A DNA stretch of 64,000 nucleotides. Origin: Empedobacter brevis_A (GTDB taxonomy: Bacteria; Bacteroidota; Bacteroidia; Flavobacteriales; Weeksellaceae). Every line of letters starts with the position of its first letter. The first letter of the stretch is position 1. This document shows positions 1 through 10,388 of this stretch, in pieces. The stretch covers positions 124,001-188,000 of the forward strand of contig NZ_CBCPHV010000001.1 in the NCBI RefSeq assembly GCF_965118635.1, given 5' to 3'. The translations under genes were made by a program, and so were the position numbers. The notes beneath the pieces were generated by a model. The model made no database searches, had not been told where the DNA came from, and saw nothing but the letters and a program-made list of their open reading frames with translations.

Positions 1-224
1 GGGCAGAAGCATTAGCTAATCAAACAAAAGATGCTGATTTAGCTGCTAAATTTGCGCCTATTGCAAAAGCAATGCAAGAGAATGAAGCAAAAATTAACGA
101 AGAGTTAATCGGAGCACAAGGTAAACCACAAGATATTGGTGGTTACTATAAATCAGATTTTGCAAAAACAACTGCTGCAATGCGTCCATCTGCAACATTA
201 AATGCAATTGTTGACGGAATTTAA
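1..224 (+). CDS. icd: monomeric NADP-dependent isocitrate dehydrogenase, C-terminal fragment
   Basis: This is the last 73 codons of a gene entering from the left edge; the reading frame starts at base 3 and stops with TAA at 222-224. The protein ends in a stretch containing KFAPIAKAM, AQGKPQDIGGYY and MRPSATLNAI, which I recognise as the C-terminus of the roughly 740-residue monomeric IDH family (isocitrate to 2-oxoglutarate, TCA cycle, cytoplasm). The catalytic regions lie outside the window. A strong terminator follows 27 bases after the stop, so it ends its own transcript. Confidence rests on the distinctive IDH tail only. Confidence 0.8.
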   Translation, partial: AEALANQTKDADLAAKFAPIAKAMQENEAKINEELIGAQGKPQDIGGYYKSDFAKTTAAMRPSATLNAIVDGI

Positions 225-250
225 TCTAACAACATTTCTTTATAAAGTAA

Positions 251-279
251 AACCTCGAGATATTCTCGAGGTTTTTTTA
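251..279 (+). terminator. rho-independent terminator after icd
   Basis: A perfect 10-bp stem AACCTCGAGA / TCTCGAGGTT (251-260 and 263-272) with a 2-nt centre is followed by seven T. A hairpin with the same stem core occurs after the next gene (2742). Confidence 0.85.
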
Positions 280-380
280 TTTAAAGTTTTAATAAACTTT
301 AAGAAAAAGTTTGAATGAATTCGTCTAAATATGATAATTTTAAGAATTCAAATTTATTCTATTTGATTAATCATTCTCGT

Positions 381-2735
381 ATGAAATATATTTATTTATT
401 CGTCTTCTATTTTTGTTCGCTTTTTACTTTTGCTCAATCAAAATTAGAAACGGCGATAAAAAGTCTAGAGACAAATTATGCACAAGAAAAAGTCTATTTA
501 TTATTCGATAAAGAAGATTACATCGCGGGCGATAATATTTGGTTTAAGGCTTATACACTAAATGGCTATAAACCGAGTTTAATTTCGACCAATCTTATTG
601 TAGAATTATATGATAAAGACAAGAAATTAGTTGACCGAAAATTAGTTCCGATTGTTAATGGAGAAAGTGATGGAACACTAAATACTAAAAACGAAAATGA
701 GGAAGGAATTTACTTTGTAAGAGCTTATACAACTTACATGACTTTTTTTCCAGAAGAATTTCAATATATCAATCAATTAAAGATTTACAATCCAACTTCT
801 AAGTTAAAACTTGTTCCAAATCCAAATTTAAAATGGAATGCAAAAGCTTTTGCAGAAGGAGGGAACTTCATTCAAAATCAAACAACAAAATTTGCAATAA
901 GATTAAAATTTGACGGAGAATTACCAAAAAAATGGAATGGTTTTGTTTTCGAAAAAAATAATCCAAGCAACAAAATCGCAACATTCGAGAATTTAGACGA
1001 AAATGTAGCAACTTTTTCGTTAAGAGCAGAAGAAGGAAAATTGTATCAAGTGCAATTGAATGACGAAAAAGGAAATCAACAAATTATTGATTTACCTGAA
1101 GCTAAAAAAGCTGGAGTCTTATTGAAAGTTGTTCGAAATAGTAAAGATATTGCAATACAATTGAAAAGTATTAACCAAGAAAATCCTTTATTGAATTATA
1201 AGATTATTGGAACAATAAATAATGAACTTGTCATGAGTTCTCAAATTGTAAAAAGTGTTGAATCGGTTTCTACTTATGTACCAAAAGAGGTTTTGGATAA
1301 TGACAAAGGAGTTTTGAATATTGCAATTTTTGATGCAAATGATATTCAAGTTGCCAATCGTTTGATATTTATTCATCCAAAAGAATTGTATAAAAAACCA
1401 GAAGTTGCTTTCGAAACAACAACTAATCCGCGCGAATTAAATACAATAAAACTAAAATATCCTGAAGAGATTAATTTTTCAACAGTTATTAAAGATCAAA
1501 AAAATCCAGATGAAGATAATTTAATTTCAGCAATGTTATTAACACGAGATTTTAGTTCAAAAATTAGTTATCCAACACAATATTTTAAAAATAATAAATT
1601 TTCAGAAAATTTAGATGCGCTTCTAATTTCAGAAAAATGGAGAAGATTCAATTGGGAGGATTTAGTTGTCGGAAATGTCGTAAAACCAACGATTGACAAC
1701 AATCGAAGATATCTTTCGTATAAAATAAAAGCATATAATAACGGAAGAGAATTAAGTGATGCTTCGCTAAGTATTATTTACAAAATGCAGAATAATGGAA
1801 AAGAATTTGCAACGCTTGATACTAATTATGAAGGAGATTTCGAAATGAACAATTTGTTTTATTATGGTCCAATGGCTATGAATTATTTCTTGAATTCGGA
1901 GAATGGAAAACAAGCTAATAACGGAACTTTAACATTGTCTGTTGTGCCAAATTACAAAAGCACAAGTTATAAATCTAAATTGCCAGCAACATCTTATTTG
2001 TTAGAAGAAATTACTAATAAAGAAGAAATCGAAAAACAAAATACATATAAAGAGAATATAAAAATCATCAATGATAAAAGTATTCGCTTGAAAGAAGTTG
2101 TTGTAAAAGCAGATAAAAAATCAAAAACAGAACAACTGAATAATGAATTAAGTACAGGAATGTTTCAAAGTATAAATGAAACCATTATTGATTTTGTTAA
2201 TGAATCTCAGCCAATAGAAGGTTATACAAACATTGCTGATTTTTTAGCAGGAAGAGTTGCAGGATTAACAGTTTCTAACGGAGTTCCGAAAATCAGAAAT
2301 TCTGATGTTGCAATTTATTGGAACGAAATGAAAGTTTCTTCGGATAACTTAAATAGCATCAATGTAAGAGATATTGCAATGGTAAAAATTTTTAAAGGAA
2401 ATGGTTTACTTGGAAATGCAATTGCGATTTATTCGAAAAGAGGAAAAGAAGCAACAATTGATAATACACCAATGCTTCCAAATAACTTAATTCAACTTGG
2501 AGGTTACAATCAATCTTTGCCATATTTTAGTTTAGATGATTACGAATCGCTTTACAATGCTGTTCCAAATGATATAAGAAGCACTTTGTTTTGGAATCCG
2601 AATTTATATTCAGAACCAGGAGAAAACACAGAACTAGAATATTTCAACAATGATAAACCAAAAGATTATCAATTAACCATAATTGGTTTTGACGAAAAAG
2701 GAAATCCTGTTTATTATGAAGGAAAAATAAATTAA
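381..2735 (+). CDS. exported MG2-domain / TonB plug-like surface protein
   Basis: 784 residues starting at ATG 381, chosen because it begins a clear signal peptide (MKYIYLFVFYF... cleaved near FAQ); an in-frame ATG at 315 would bury it. Residues about 20-130 resemble an alpha-2-macroglobulin MG2-type domain (EKVYLLFDKEDYIAGDNIWF). Residues about 570-720 hold a 'LKEVVVKA' sequence followed by a TonB-receptor plug-like segment (IADFLAGRVAGLTV). No beta-barrel follows, so it is probably a periplasmic or surface lipoprotein-like partner rather than a transporter. It lies 130 bp upstream of a TonB-receptor-like gene on the same strand, but its own terminator separates the two. Substrate unknown. 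Confidence 0.6.
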   Translation: MKYIYLFVFYFCSLFTFAQSKLETAIKSLETNYAQEKVYLLFDKEDYIAGDNIWFKAYTLNGYKPSLISTNLIVELYDKDKKLVDRKLVPIVNGESDGTLNTKNENEEGIYFVRAYTTYMTFFPEEFQYINQLKIYNPTSKLKLVPNPNLKWNAKAFAEGGNFIQNQTTKFAIRLKFDGELPKKWNGFVFEKNNPSNKIATFENLDENVATFSLRAEEGKLYQVQLNDEKGNQQIIDLPEAKKAGVLLKVVRNSKDIAIQLKSINQENPLLNYKIIGTINNELVMSSQIVKSVESVSTYVPKEVLDNDKGVLNIAIFDANDIQVANRLIFIHPKELYKKPEVAFETTTNPRELNTIKLKYPEEINFSTVIKDQKNPDEDNLISAMLLTRDFSSKISYPTQYFKNNKFSENLDALLISEKWRRFNWEDLVVGNVVKPTIDNNRRYLSYKIKAYNNGRELSDASLSIIYKMQNNGKEFATLDTNYEGDFEMNNLFYYGPMAMNYFLNSENGKQANNGTLTLSVVPNYKSTSYKSKLPATSYLLEEITNKEEIEKQNTYKENIKIINDKSIRLKEVVVKADKKSKTEQLNNELSTGMFQSINETIIDFVNESQPIEGYTNIADFLAGRVAGLTVSNGVPKIRNSDVAIYWNEMKVSSDNLNSINVRDIAMVKIFKGNGLLGNAIAIYSKRGKEATIDNTPMLPNNLIQLGGYNQSLPYFSLDDYESLYNAVPNDIRSTLFWNPNLYSEPGENTELEYFNNDKPKDYQLTIIGFDEKGNPVYYEGKIN

Positions 2736-2741
2736 GGCAAA

Positions 2742-2769
2742 AACCTCGAGAAATTCTCGAGGTTTTTTA
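2742..2769 (+). terminator. rho-independent terminator after MG2/plug gene
   Basis: Stem AACCTCGAGAA / TTCTCGAGGTT followed by six T; almost the same hairpin as at 251. Confidence 0.85.
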
Positions 2770-2864
2770 TTTTGAATCAATTCGTCGATAATATAATCGG
2801 GTTTGTCGATTTTAAAGATCATAAAAGAATGATTTGGAGAATATTTGTTCAAAATTAATCCGAT

Positions 2865-5228
2865 ATGAAAACATTTATTCAACTTATTATTCTATTTAGC
2901 TCCAGTTTTCTATTTGCTCAAAATTATACGATAACAGGCGAAGTTGTCGAGCAAAATAAAGCGCTTCCTTATGTTGATATTACTTTATCTAACAAGGATA
3001 CAATTATAAATGCTACAACAAACGAACTCGGAAAATTTGTTATCGAAGCAAATAAAAATATCTACAAACTTGAAATTATATATTTTGAAGAAGTTGTTTT
3101 TGAAAAAGATATTCAATTAGTTCATTCGCTCGATTTAGGAAAAATTGAAATCAAAACATCTACAGATTTACAAGAAGTTGTGGTTGGAGCAGAGAAGAAA
3201 ATCATGGAAAGAAAAATAGATCAATTTGTTTTCAATGTAGAAAATTCTACTTCGGCAGCTGGCGGAACTGCAATGGATGCTTTACGCGCAACGCCAGGCT
3301 TGAATGTTACAAACGAAAGCATTGCTGTTTCCGGAAAAAACGCTGTTCTTGTTTTAATAGACGACAAACCAACTTATATGTCGCAAACGGATTTGATTAG
3401 TTATTTGGAAAGTATTAGCGCTTCCGATCTTTCAAAAATAGAAGTTATAACAACGCCGCCCGCAAAATATGAAGCAGAAGGAAATAGTGGAATTATAAAT
3501 ATTGTGACCAAAAAAATAAAAAATAACAGTTGGAATTCTAATATAGGAGCATCGTATGCGCGCAGCAAAAGAAATACAGAACGCTACAATGCAGCATATA
3601 ATTTACAAAAAGATAAATGGACAATTCAAACTTCTTTGAATGCTGGAGATAGAAGATTTTTGAGAACTTGGAACAACGAATTATTTTTTTCTGATGCACG
3701 CAGAAACAACATTTCGTATACAGATTATGTGAACAAATATCTTGGTGGACGATTTTCTGTTGATTATAAATTAACTGATAAATGGACGATTGGCTCAAAA
3801 TTTTCTTTCAATAATTCGAAGAATAATTCAGAGAATCCGCAAGAAATGTTTTTCAAAAATTTAGCGAATGAAATTTATCAAGTGAATAAAGGAAACTCCT
3901 TCGAGAATGGAAAAATGAATCAATCAATGGTCAATTTATATTCAGAATTTGTACTTGATTCATTAGGAAAAAAGATTTCTTTTGATGCTGATTATGTTCA
4001 TTATTCATCGCCGATGAATAGAACTTATGCGACGAATTCTTATCAGAATAATGAATTAATAGAAAATTCTTTTTTTGGAGGAAAAAGTAATTTAAATAAT
4101 CGAATTGAGAATTTTTCGTCGAAAATAGATGTGGAACTTCCTTCAAAAAATTTCAATTGGAGTTTTGGTGCAAAATTTTCGCAATCAAAATCAAATAATT
4201 TGGTTGAAGCATATTACGCTGACGAAAATTACAATTATACCTTCGATCATAAATTGTCAAATCTTTTCAAATACAAAGAAAACAACGAAGCAATTTATTT
4301 GAATGGAAATAAAAAGTTTGGCGAAAAATGGCAAATGCAAGTTGGTTTGAGAGTAGAAGCAACACAAACAGAAGGTTTTTCTAGAGAAAATAATCAAACG
4401 AATAAAACAGATTATATCAAACTATTTCCATCATTTTATTTGTTACATACTTTTGATAAAAACAAAAGTTTAGGAATTAATTATTCGCGCCGAATAAATC
4501 GTCCAAATTACGAAAGTTTAAATCCTTTTCGAATTATCCAAAACGAATATGTTTACAACGAAGGAAATCCTTTTCTGAAACCAGCTTTTACACAGAATTT
4601 AGAACTTACTTTTACGTATAAAAAATTTGACACTCGACTTTATTATTCAGGTTTGAGAAATGGCGTAAATCAAGCTTCAATTATTGATGAAAAGACAAAA
4701 CACAATGCTTTTGTATGGATGAATTTTGTGGATTCGGATAGTTTTGGTTTAAGTCAAAATATGACAATAAATCCTACAAAATGGTGGACGAGCATTACTA
4801 CTTTTGAAATTTCTTATTCGAGTGCAAATGTTGCAATTTCTTCGAAAAGATTCAAAGGATGGTCGAGTTCATTATTCTCAACGAATGATTTTACACTTAA
4901 TCAACAAAAAACAATGTTTATCAATTTGATTTATTTTCAAAATTTTGGTGAAACTTTCCAAAATTATAAGCTGAAATCTTATGCAAGATTCAACCTTTCA
5001 TTCAAATATTTGATGTTTGATAAAAAATTAGAATTGAGTTTGAATGCAACAGATATTTTTAAAGCTCAAGAATATTTGTCGCAAAATAATAATGGAATTG
5101 TACAAAAGTTTGCAAATGTTTGGGATATTCAGAGCATTAGAATAGGATTGAATTATAAATTCGGAAGCAATAAACTTTCGGTAAAAAATCGTGAAACAGG
5201 AAATCAAGATGAGGTAAATAGAATGTAA
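2865..5228 (+). CDS. TonB-dependent receptor-like outer membrane protein
   Basis: 787 residues. A signal peptide (MKTFIQLIILFSSSFLFAQ) is followed by a carboxypeptidase-regulatory-like domain (residues about 20-95), a plug domain (about 100-220; MDALRATPGLNV, IEVITTPPAKYEAEG, GIINIVTKK) and a long barrel rich in alternating aromatic/polar strands to the C-terminus. It resembles the 'outer membrane beta-barrel family' of TonB-linked proteins in Bacteroidota. It should sit in the outer membrane and import an unknown ligand, or act as a barrel receptor. No regulator (FecR/anti-sigma) or SusD partner is adjacent, so the substrate cannot be guessed. It converges with the next gene across a shared hairpin. 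Confidence 0.7.
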   Translation: MKTFIQLIILFSSSFLFAQNYTITGEVVEQNKALPYVDITLSNKDTIINATTNELGKFVIEANKNIYKLEIIYFEEVVFEKDIQLVHSLDLGKIEIKTSTDLQEVVVGAEKKIMERKIDQFVFNVENSTSAAGGTAMDALRATPGLNVTNESIAVSGKNAVLVLIDDKPTYMSQTDLISYLESISASDLSKIEVITTPPAKYEAEGNSGIINIVTKKIKNNSWNSNIGASYARSKRNTERYNAAYNLQKDKWTIQTSLNAGDRRFLRTWNNELFFSDARRNNISYTDYVNKYLGGRFSVDYKLTDKWTIGSKFSFNNSKNNSENPQEMFFKNLANEIYQVNKGNSFENGKMNQSMVNLYSEFVLDSLGKKISFDADYVHYSSPMNRTYATNSYQNNELIENSFFGGKSNLNNRIENFSSKIDVELPSKNFNWSFGAKFSQSKSNNLVEAYYADENYNYTFDHKLSNLFKYKENNEAIYLNGNKKFGEKWQMQVGLRVEATQTEGFSRENNQTNKTDYIKLFPSFYLLHTFDKNKSLGINYSRRINRPNYESLNPFRIIQNEYVYNEGNPFLKPAFTQNLELTFTYKKFDTRLYYSGLRNGVNQASIIDEKTKHNAFVWMNFVDSDSFGLSQNMTINPTKWWTSITTFEISYSSANVAISSKRFKGWSSSLFSTNDFTLNQQKTMFINLIYFQNFGETFQNYKLKSYARFNLSFKYLMFDKKLELSLNATDIFKAQEYLSQNNNGIVQKFANVWDIQSIRIGLNYKFGSNKLSVKNRETGNQDEVNRM

Positions 5229-5245
5229 AAAATGAAAAATAATAA

Positions 5246-5275
5246 AAAGACGATTTCTAGAAATCGTCTTTTTGT
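5246..5275. terminator. bidirectional terminator
   Basis: The perfect inverted repeat AAAGACGATTT CTAG AAATCGTCTTT with A tract on the left and T tract on the right lies between the convergent genes ending at 5228 and 5280, so it can serve both. Confidence 0.8.
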
Positions 5276-5279
5276 TATT

Positions 5280-8200
5280 TTAAAATCTTGCTTGTACTTG
5301 TACACTTCCTGTGTGAATTGGTTTATTATCTTCAGTTTTTCGTCCATCATACGAAATGTTCAATTGTAGGAAACTTGTGATTTGTCTTTGTATTTGCAAT
5401 TGCCAAACAAAATTATTTCCAGCGCGCAAACCTTCCATCATTTGATTTCCGACAACAGATTCTTGATTTCCGGTAAATTTATTATTGATAAAACTAAAAC
5501 TTCCTAATAAACTCATTTTATCCGAACTATTCCATTGAATTTCTGTTCCCAAATCGGATTGATTTAATTGTTCTTCACCTGAAACATTTTTCTTGTTTTG
5601 ATAATTATAAAACAACGATGTAATAAGATTTTTTTCTGTTTGATAAGTTATTTTAGGCGATAAACGAAGATTATTTAACTTATATCTTCTGCTTAAAAAT
5701 AATTCTGAATCGCTTTTAATTATCATATATTCGGTATCAAAACTAGCGATTAAATCTTGCAAAATTTTATAACGCATTTGCAACAAATAACTATCTGAAT
5801 TTCGGTATTCAGAACCTGTGTAAACATAAGTTTGAGATTGTTGTTGATTGTAAATAAAATTTGTCGACCATTTATATTGCGTTCCTTGATTGAAGAAAAC
5901 TGACGAACGAATACTTCTTGTTTTTCCTAAAATTTGAGACGAATTCGTAAAAGGATTCCATTCTAAAGTTGTTCCTTCTTTTCGCAACGAATTGCTAGCC
6001 GAGATATTTTGCTGAAACATCCAACGATTCCAAAATTCATTTTCGGTATTGAAAACTTGTTTTGGACGAAAACGTAGCGTGAAATTGAATTGGTTTTTAT
6101 TGGTTTTTAGATATTCTATTGTATTTGTATAAACGCGAATATAATTTGCTTGATCGATAAATTCTGCAACTTCAAATTCATCAATTTGTTCAATTCCATC
6201 GCCATTATAATCTGTCCATTTGTAAATTCCCATTCCATCCGAAACTTTTACATACTGAAATTCTCGTTGTGGTTCTACGCCGCTTCCTACTTCGTAATCT
6301 ACATTTAATTGTAAACCTTGATTGAAAAAAGCTTTGTACCATTTTAAACTTCCTGTCATAAAATCTTCGTTTGGCGCATTTAAAAATTGATAATTAACGC
6401 GACGATAATGGAAATTTAAACTTAATTGATGATTTTGTTTTTGTATTAAAGTTGAATTAAAAATAGCTCCTTTACTTTGTTGAATATTTTGCCAAGATCC
6501 TAAACGAATCGAATCATCTTGACGTTGATAAGCCGTTAAATCAATTTTATGTCCAAGCGAATCTACAAAACCTCCTTTCAATTGAAATTCATTCCATTTA
6601 AAACTCAAATCAGATTTTTGATTTTTTGTCAAATCATCTATATCATTATTTTCGCCCCAAATTCTAGCTCCAACCCAAAATTTATTTCCAATTTTTCGTT
6701 TTCCATCTAGTATATAACGCGTGAAATTTGTGTTTTGAAGCGTTGCTTTTGTTGATAAAATATTGGCTTGTGCTAGAATTTCATCTTTATTGGTTTTGTA
6801 ATTAGCATCAAGTTGATTTCGCAAACCTTTATATAATCCTGTATTTTCTAGATAATCGAATTTATATTGTGCATTGAATTTTTCTTTCCAAGATGAATTG
6901 ATTTTTGTTGTGATAAAATTCTGATTTACGTCGCTTAATTCTTGTTCCAAATTAAAATCTCGCGCAAATTCTACAGCACGTAATCGCTCAGCACTTTTAT
7001 AATTTTTGTTGATAAAATTCCATTCGGCATAAGGCGTAATTTTCCAATCCTTGAAATAAAATGTTTTTTCACCATAAATACGAGTTGCTAAACCAGAATT
7101 ATTTTGATCATCAATCGAAGAAAATAAATTTTGATCGTAATTACTCAAACCAAAATTAAACCCAATGTTTCCATTATTTTTTAATTGATATTCTCCATTT
7201 AAGGTATAAATCTGTAATTTTTTAGGAGAAATTAATTGTTTAATTGGTTCATAATCGCCTTGTAAAATACCAGCAATTGGTTCGTTATATTGAAAAACTT
7301 TTCCATTTTGATTGACATTTATTTGTCGATAATTTCCTTGATTTGGACCAACATATGTAAAAGCAACTTGGTACAATTCGTCATTTGGATCTGTAGAATA
7401 TTCAAAAATATCTAAACCATTTTGACTTACTTTTCGATACAAGATTTTATTCGAATCATAAGTTGTTTTCTCATCAGAAACTGTGTACATTTTGTGTGGA
7501 TCATTTCCTGCATTTGCGAGAATTTGTTTCTCCTCATCAGTCAAATCATTTCCAAGCGAATTGTTTTTAGAATCACCTTGAGAAAAGAAAAAACCAGATA
7601 ATTTTAATCGTTCTGATTCGTATTCAGCGCCGCCATAAAGTAGAACTTGCGAATAATTTCGAGAATTGTACAAATATTCCACGTTAATTCGCGTATTCGC
7701 AGTAATCAACCGATTTGCAGTAAACGAGATTTCTCCTGTATTATAATTGATTACATAATCATTTTGCTCGCCTCGTTCCAACAAAACACCATCGATATAT
7801 ACTTTTTCACTTCCCGAAATGATAATAACATACAATTCATTGTTCTTTCCAGAAAGTTTGTAAGGACCTTGATTTCCGTCTTGTCCAACAAAATTAACAC
7901 GCATAAATTCGCCTCTTGTAATACTTCCCAAAGCAAAAATATTAGTCGAAGATTTTTTTCCTTTCAATTGTGTTGACAATTGTAATCCTGTAACTTTTTG
8001 ATTAAATGGATTGAAAAAATCACGTTCTTGATTCGTGTTAACATCAATATGTCCAGCTCTTATTTTTGAGTTTTTATTCGCTAATTCGATATAAACTTTA
8101 TCAAATTCTTGTAAATTTTGTGTGTAACCATCCGATTCTATTGGCACATTATTATCCGCAATTGCGGCATTTACGGTTATATCATCCGATAATTTTCCAG

Positions 8201-8702
8201 ATAATTCCAAATCCAAAGAAGATTGAACAGAAGCACTTTGATTGTTCCCAAAACGAATTCCACGAATCATGGAACCTTTACTATTCAATCCGTCAAAAAC
8301 ATCTTTGTTTTCTTGTTTCGATTTTGGTTCTATTTGATGAAAAATATCAACTGGTTTCGAATCGCTGATAATGATATTCGGATTTTTCGCATAAAAAACA
8401 GATTCAGCTAATTTTGGATTCACAAAATACTGAATCTTCACCATTTGTTTGGCGATTGAAGGATTGAAATAAACTTCGTTTCGTTCGAAATTTATGGTAT
8501 ATAATTCTTTTGAAATTGGATTTCCTGTCGCATCTAAAATTTGAAATTTTTCGGATAAAATCCCTTTGTTCTGTAGTTTTATTGTATCAGAAAGTTGAAC
8601 AGAATCTTGTCTGAAATTAGGATTTTTCCACCCAAAATTTTGAGCAAATACAAAAGTGTTCACTAACCAAAAACATAGAGAAAATAGAATCCGAAACTGC
8701 AA
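5280..8702 (-). CDS. large predicted outer-membrane beta-barrel protein, function unknown
   Basis: 1140 residues with a signal peptide (MQFRILFSLCFWLVNTFVFAQ). The N-terminal 130 residues are beta-rich; then comes a glycine/asparagine-rich stretch (IRGIRFGNNQSASVQSSLDL) and a repeated 'binding-domain' style segment (YIDGVLLERGEQNDYVINYN, about residues 300-340) similar to segments of SprA-type surface proteins. The last roughly 700 residues read as amphipathic strands ending in an aromatic (VQVQARF*), as for barrel proteins. I do not recognise a specific family; a large barrel anchored in the outer membrane is the best description. It lies 54 bp after the glycosyltransferase operon on the same strand and could share its transcript. 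Confidence 0.5.
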   Translation of the reverse strand: MQFRILFSLCFWLVNTFVFAQNFGWKNPNFRQDSVQLSDTIKLQNKGILSEKFQILDATGNPISKELYTINFERNEVYFNPSIAKQMVKIQYFVNPKLAESVFYAKNPNIIISDSKPVDIFHQIEPKSKQENKDVFDGLNSKGSMIRGIRFGNNQSASVQSSLDLELSGKLSDDITVNAAIADNNVPIESDGYTQNLQEFDKVYIELANKNSKIRAGHIDVNTNQERDFFNPFNQKVTGLQLSTQLKGKKSSTNIFALGSITRGEFMRVNFVGQDGNQGPYKLSGKNNELYVIIISGSEKVYIDGVLLERGEQNDYVINYNTGEISFTANRLITANTRINVEYLYNSRNYSQVLLYGGAEYESERLKLSGFFFSQGDSKNNSLGNDLTDEEKQILANAGNDPHKMYTVSDEKTTYDSNKILYRKVSQNGLDIFEYSTDPNDELYQVAFTYVGPNQGNYRQINVNQNGKVFQYNEPIAGILQGDYEPIKQLISPKKLQIYTLNGEYQLKNNGNIGFNFGLSNYDQNLFSSIDDQNNSGLATRIYGEKTFYFKDWKITPYAEWNFINKNYKSAERLRAVEFARDFNLEQELSDVNQNFITTKINSSWKEKFNAQYKFDYLENTGLYKGLRNQLDANYKTNKDEILAQANILSTKATLQNTNFTRYILDGKRKIGNKFWVGARIWGENNDIDDLTKNQKSDLSFKWNEFQLKGGFVDSLGHKIDLTAYQRQDDSIRLGSWQNIQQSKGAIFNSTLIQKQNHQLSLNFHYRRVNYQFLNAPNEDFMTGSLKWYKAFFNQGLQLNVDYEVGSGVEPQREFQYVKVSDGMGIYKWTDYNGDGIEQIDEFEVAEFIDQANYIRVYTNTIEYLKTNKNQFNFTLRFRPKQVFNTENEFWNRWMFQQNISASNSLRKEGTTLEWNPFTNSSQILGKTRSIRSSVFFNQGTQYKWSTNFIYNQQQSQTYVYTGSEYRNSDSYLLQMRYKILQDLIASFDTEYMIIKSDSELFLSRRYKLNNLRLSPKITYQTEKNLITSLFYNYQNKKNVSGEEQLNQSDLGTEIQWNSSDKMSLLGSFSFINNKFTGNQESVVGNQMMEGLRAGNNFVWQLQIQRQITSFLQLNISYDGRKTEDNKPIHTGSVQVQARF

Positions 8703-8756
8703 AAGATTTTATTAGGATAACGAAATTTTAAGCTAAAAATTTTACTCGAAATTTAA

Positions 8757-10388
8757 TTACTTTTTTTGAATCAAATAATAGTTTCTTTGAATACGATCGT
8801 TATAATTTTTCTGATTTTTTGAAGAATGATTCAAATCGACATTACCAATTTTTTTGATTGAATAATCTTTGAAATGATTAGCAAAAAAAGTAGAATCTGA
8901 TGCGCTTGCTAACATTCCAAATTTAGCTTCTTTTGGAAAAGTAGTTTCTTTTCCATCATAGATTGCAGGAATAGAAGTACCATAATCAAATACAATTTCT
9001 GGAACAAAGCTTTGCCATTCGTATGTTTTGATTTGGTTTTGTTGCTCTAATTTTTTTAGATTTTTTGCGGATGAATACAATTCTTCAGAGAAAGTTAATT
9101 TAGAAAGCTGAAAACCAAATGCAACAACCGAGCACATTAATAAAATAGTGGAATAAAATATTTGTTCAAATGATTTTATTTTGAAACCTTTAAAAATTGA
9201 AATTCCTAAAATTAAGCTGATAATAGCAAAAGGAATCGACCAGATTAAAAAATCTGAAATGCGATCTTTTGTGTAAATAAAAACGCCAATTGAAATACCA
9301 ATTGCTATTATTCCGTACAAACCAAAAGTAAAATTTGTAAAATATCGTTCAGTTTTATTTGATATATTTTTAAATTCTAAGCGTAAATATTCGATATAAA
9401 AACCAATATTCATCGCCAACGGAATTAAAACTGGTAATAAATATCTTGATTTTTTTTCTGGAATGATTGATAATAAAATAACGGATAAAACTGTCCACAA
9501 CCAAGCAAATTGATAGGCTTTTTTGTTTGCAACTTTATTTTTAAGATAAGGATAAATCAAGCTAACTAAAGCTGGAATTGTCCATAAACCAGATTGTGTA
9601 AAAAAGCTCCAATAGTAGTAAAATGGGCGAGTGTTGTAGCTGTGCCAATTGTTTACTTCTTTTTGCGAAGCTGCTAAAAAATGTTCAGCATCAAAATATC
9701 TGACATACATCATCCATGCAAATCCTATAACACAACCTAATATTATGGTTAAAATTGTAAGGCTTAAATTTCTACCGAATTTATTTCTATAAACAATAAA
9801 ATAAGCGATTAAAAATGGAAGAAATAGTGCATATAATGAAACAGGACCTTTGCTCATTATTGAACAAGCTAATAAGAAAAAAGCAGCTACAAAGTTGAAT
9901 AAATTAAATTTTGAAGCTTGAAATTCTTTTACTAAAAACAATATCGATCCCATGACAAAACTATGTGTGTACATGTCCCAATTATTGTCTCTTCCAGAAA
10001 AAAATATGTAAAACGAAGTGATTAAAACCAATGAAGAATTAACAACTTGTTGTTTTGTTAAATTGAAATAAGTTAAGGTTTTGTAGAACCAAAAAACCAA
10101 TAAAATCGTGATTAAAACGACCGGAATACGTAGCCAAAAGAAATTTTCGAAACCAAAAAAATAACCAAAGAAAGCTGTTATCCAAGTTGGTAAAGGCGGT
10201 TTTTCGTATCGTGGTAAGCTGTTTAGTGTTGTAAAAATCCAGTTTCCTTCATGTACCATTTCTCGCGCAGAAATAATATTTCTCGCTTCCATAATATTTG
10301 TTTGTAGAACACCAAGATTCACAAACAACATCAAAAGTGTAACGATGATTAAAAATAAAACTGAATTTTGCTTAATCCACTGAACCAT
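8757..10388 (-). CDS. ArnT/PMT-like family 39 glycosyltransferase, integral membrane
   Basis: 543 residues with about a dozen hydrophobic membrane segments. The first periplasmic loop carries the acidic motif and the LPRYEKPPLPTW sequence typical of lipid-linked sugar transferases of the ArnT/PMT (GT39) type, followed by a soluble C-terminal domain (about 430-543). It would transfer a sugar from a polyprenyl-phosphate carrier to lipid A or a protein on the periplasmic side. It overlaps the LAB_N gene by 17 bp, and the ArnC-like transferase that would load the carrier is two genes upstream, so the three form one pathway. The sugar and acceptor are not readable from sequence. Confidence 0.7.
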   Translation of the reverse strand: MVQWIKQNSVLFLIIVTLLMLFVNLGVLQTNIMEARNIISAREMVHEGNWIFTTLNSLPRYEKPPLPTWITAFFGYFFGFENFFWLRIPVVLITILLVFWFYKTLTYFNLTKQQVVNSSLVLITSFYIFFSGRDNNWDMYTHSFVMGSILFLVKEFQASKFNLFNFVAAFFLLACSIMSKGPVSLYALFLPFLIAYFIVYRNKFGRNLSLTILTIILGCVIGFAWMMYVRYFDAEHFLAASQKEVNNWHSYNTRPFYYYWSFFTQSGLWTIPALVSLIYPYLKNKVANKKAYQFAWLWTVLSVILLSIIPEKKSRYLLPVLIPLAMNIGFYIEYLRLEFKNISNKTERYFTNFTFGLYGIIAIGISIGVFIYTKDRISDFLIWSIPFAIISLILGISIFKGFKIKSFEQIFYSTILLMCSVVAFGFQLSKLTFSEELYSSAKNLKKLEQQNQIKTYEWQSFVPEIVFDYGTSIPAIYDGKETTFPKEAKFGMLASASDSTFFANHFKDYSIKKIGNVDLNHSSKNQKNYNDRIQRNYYLIQKK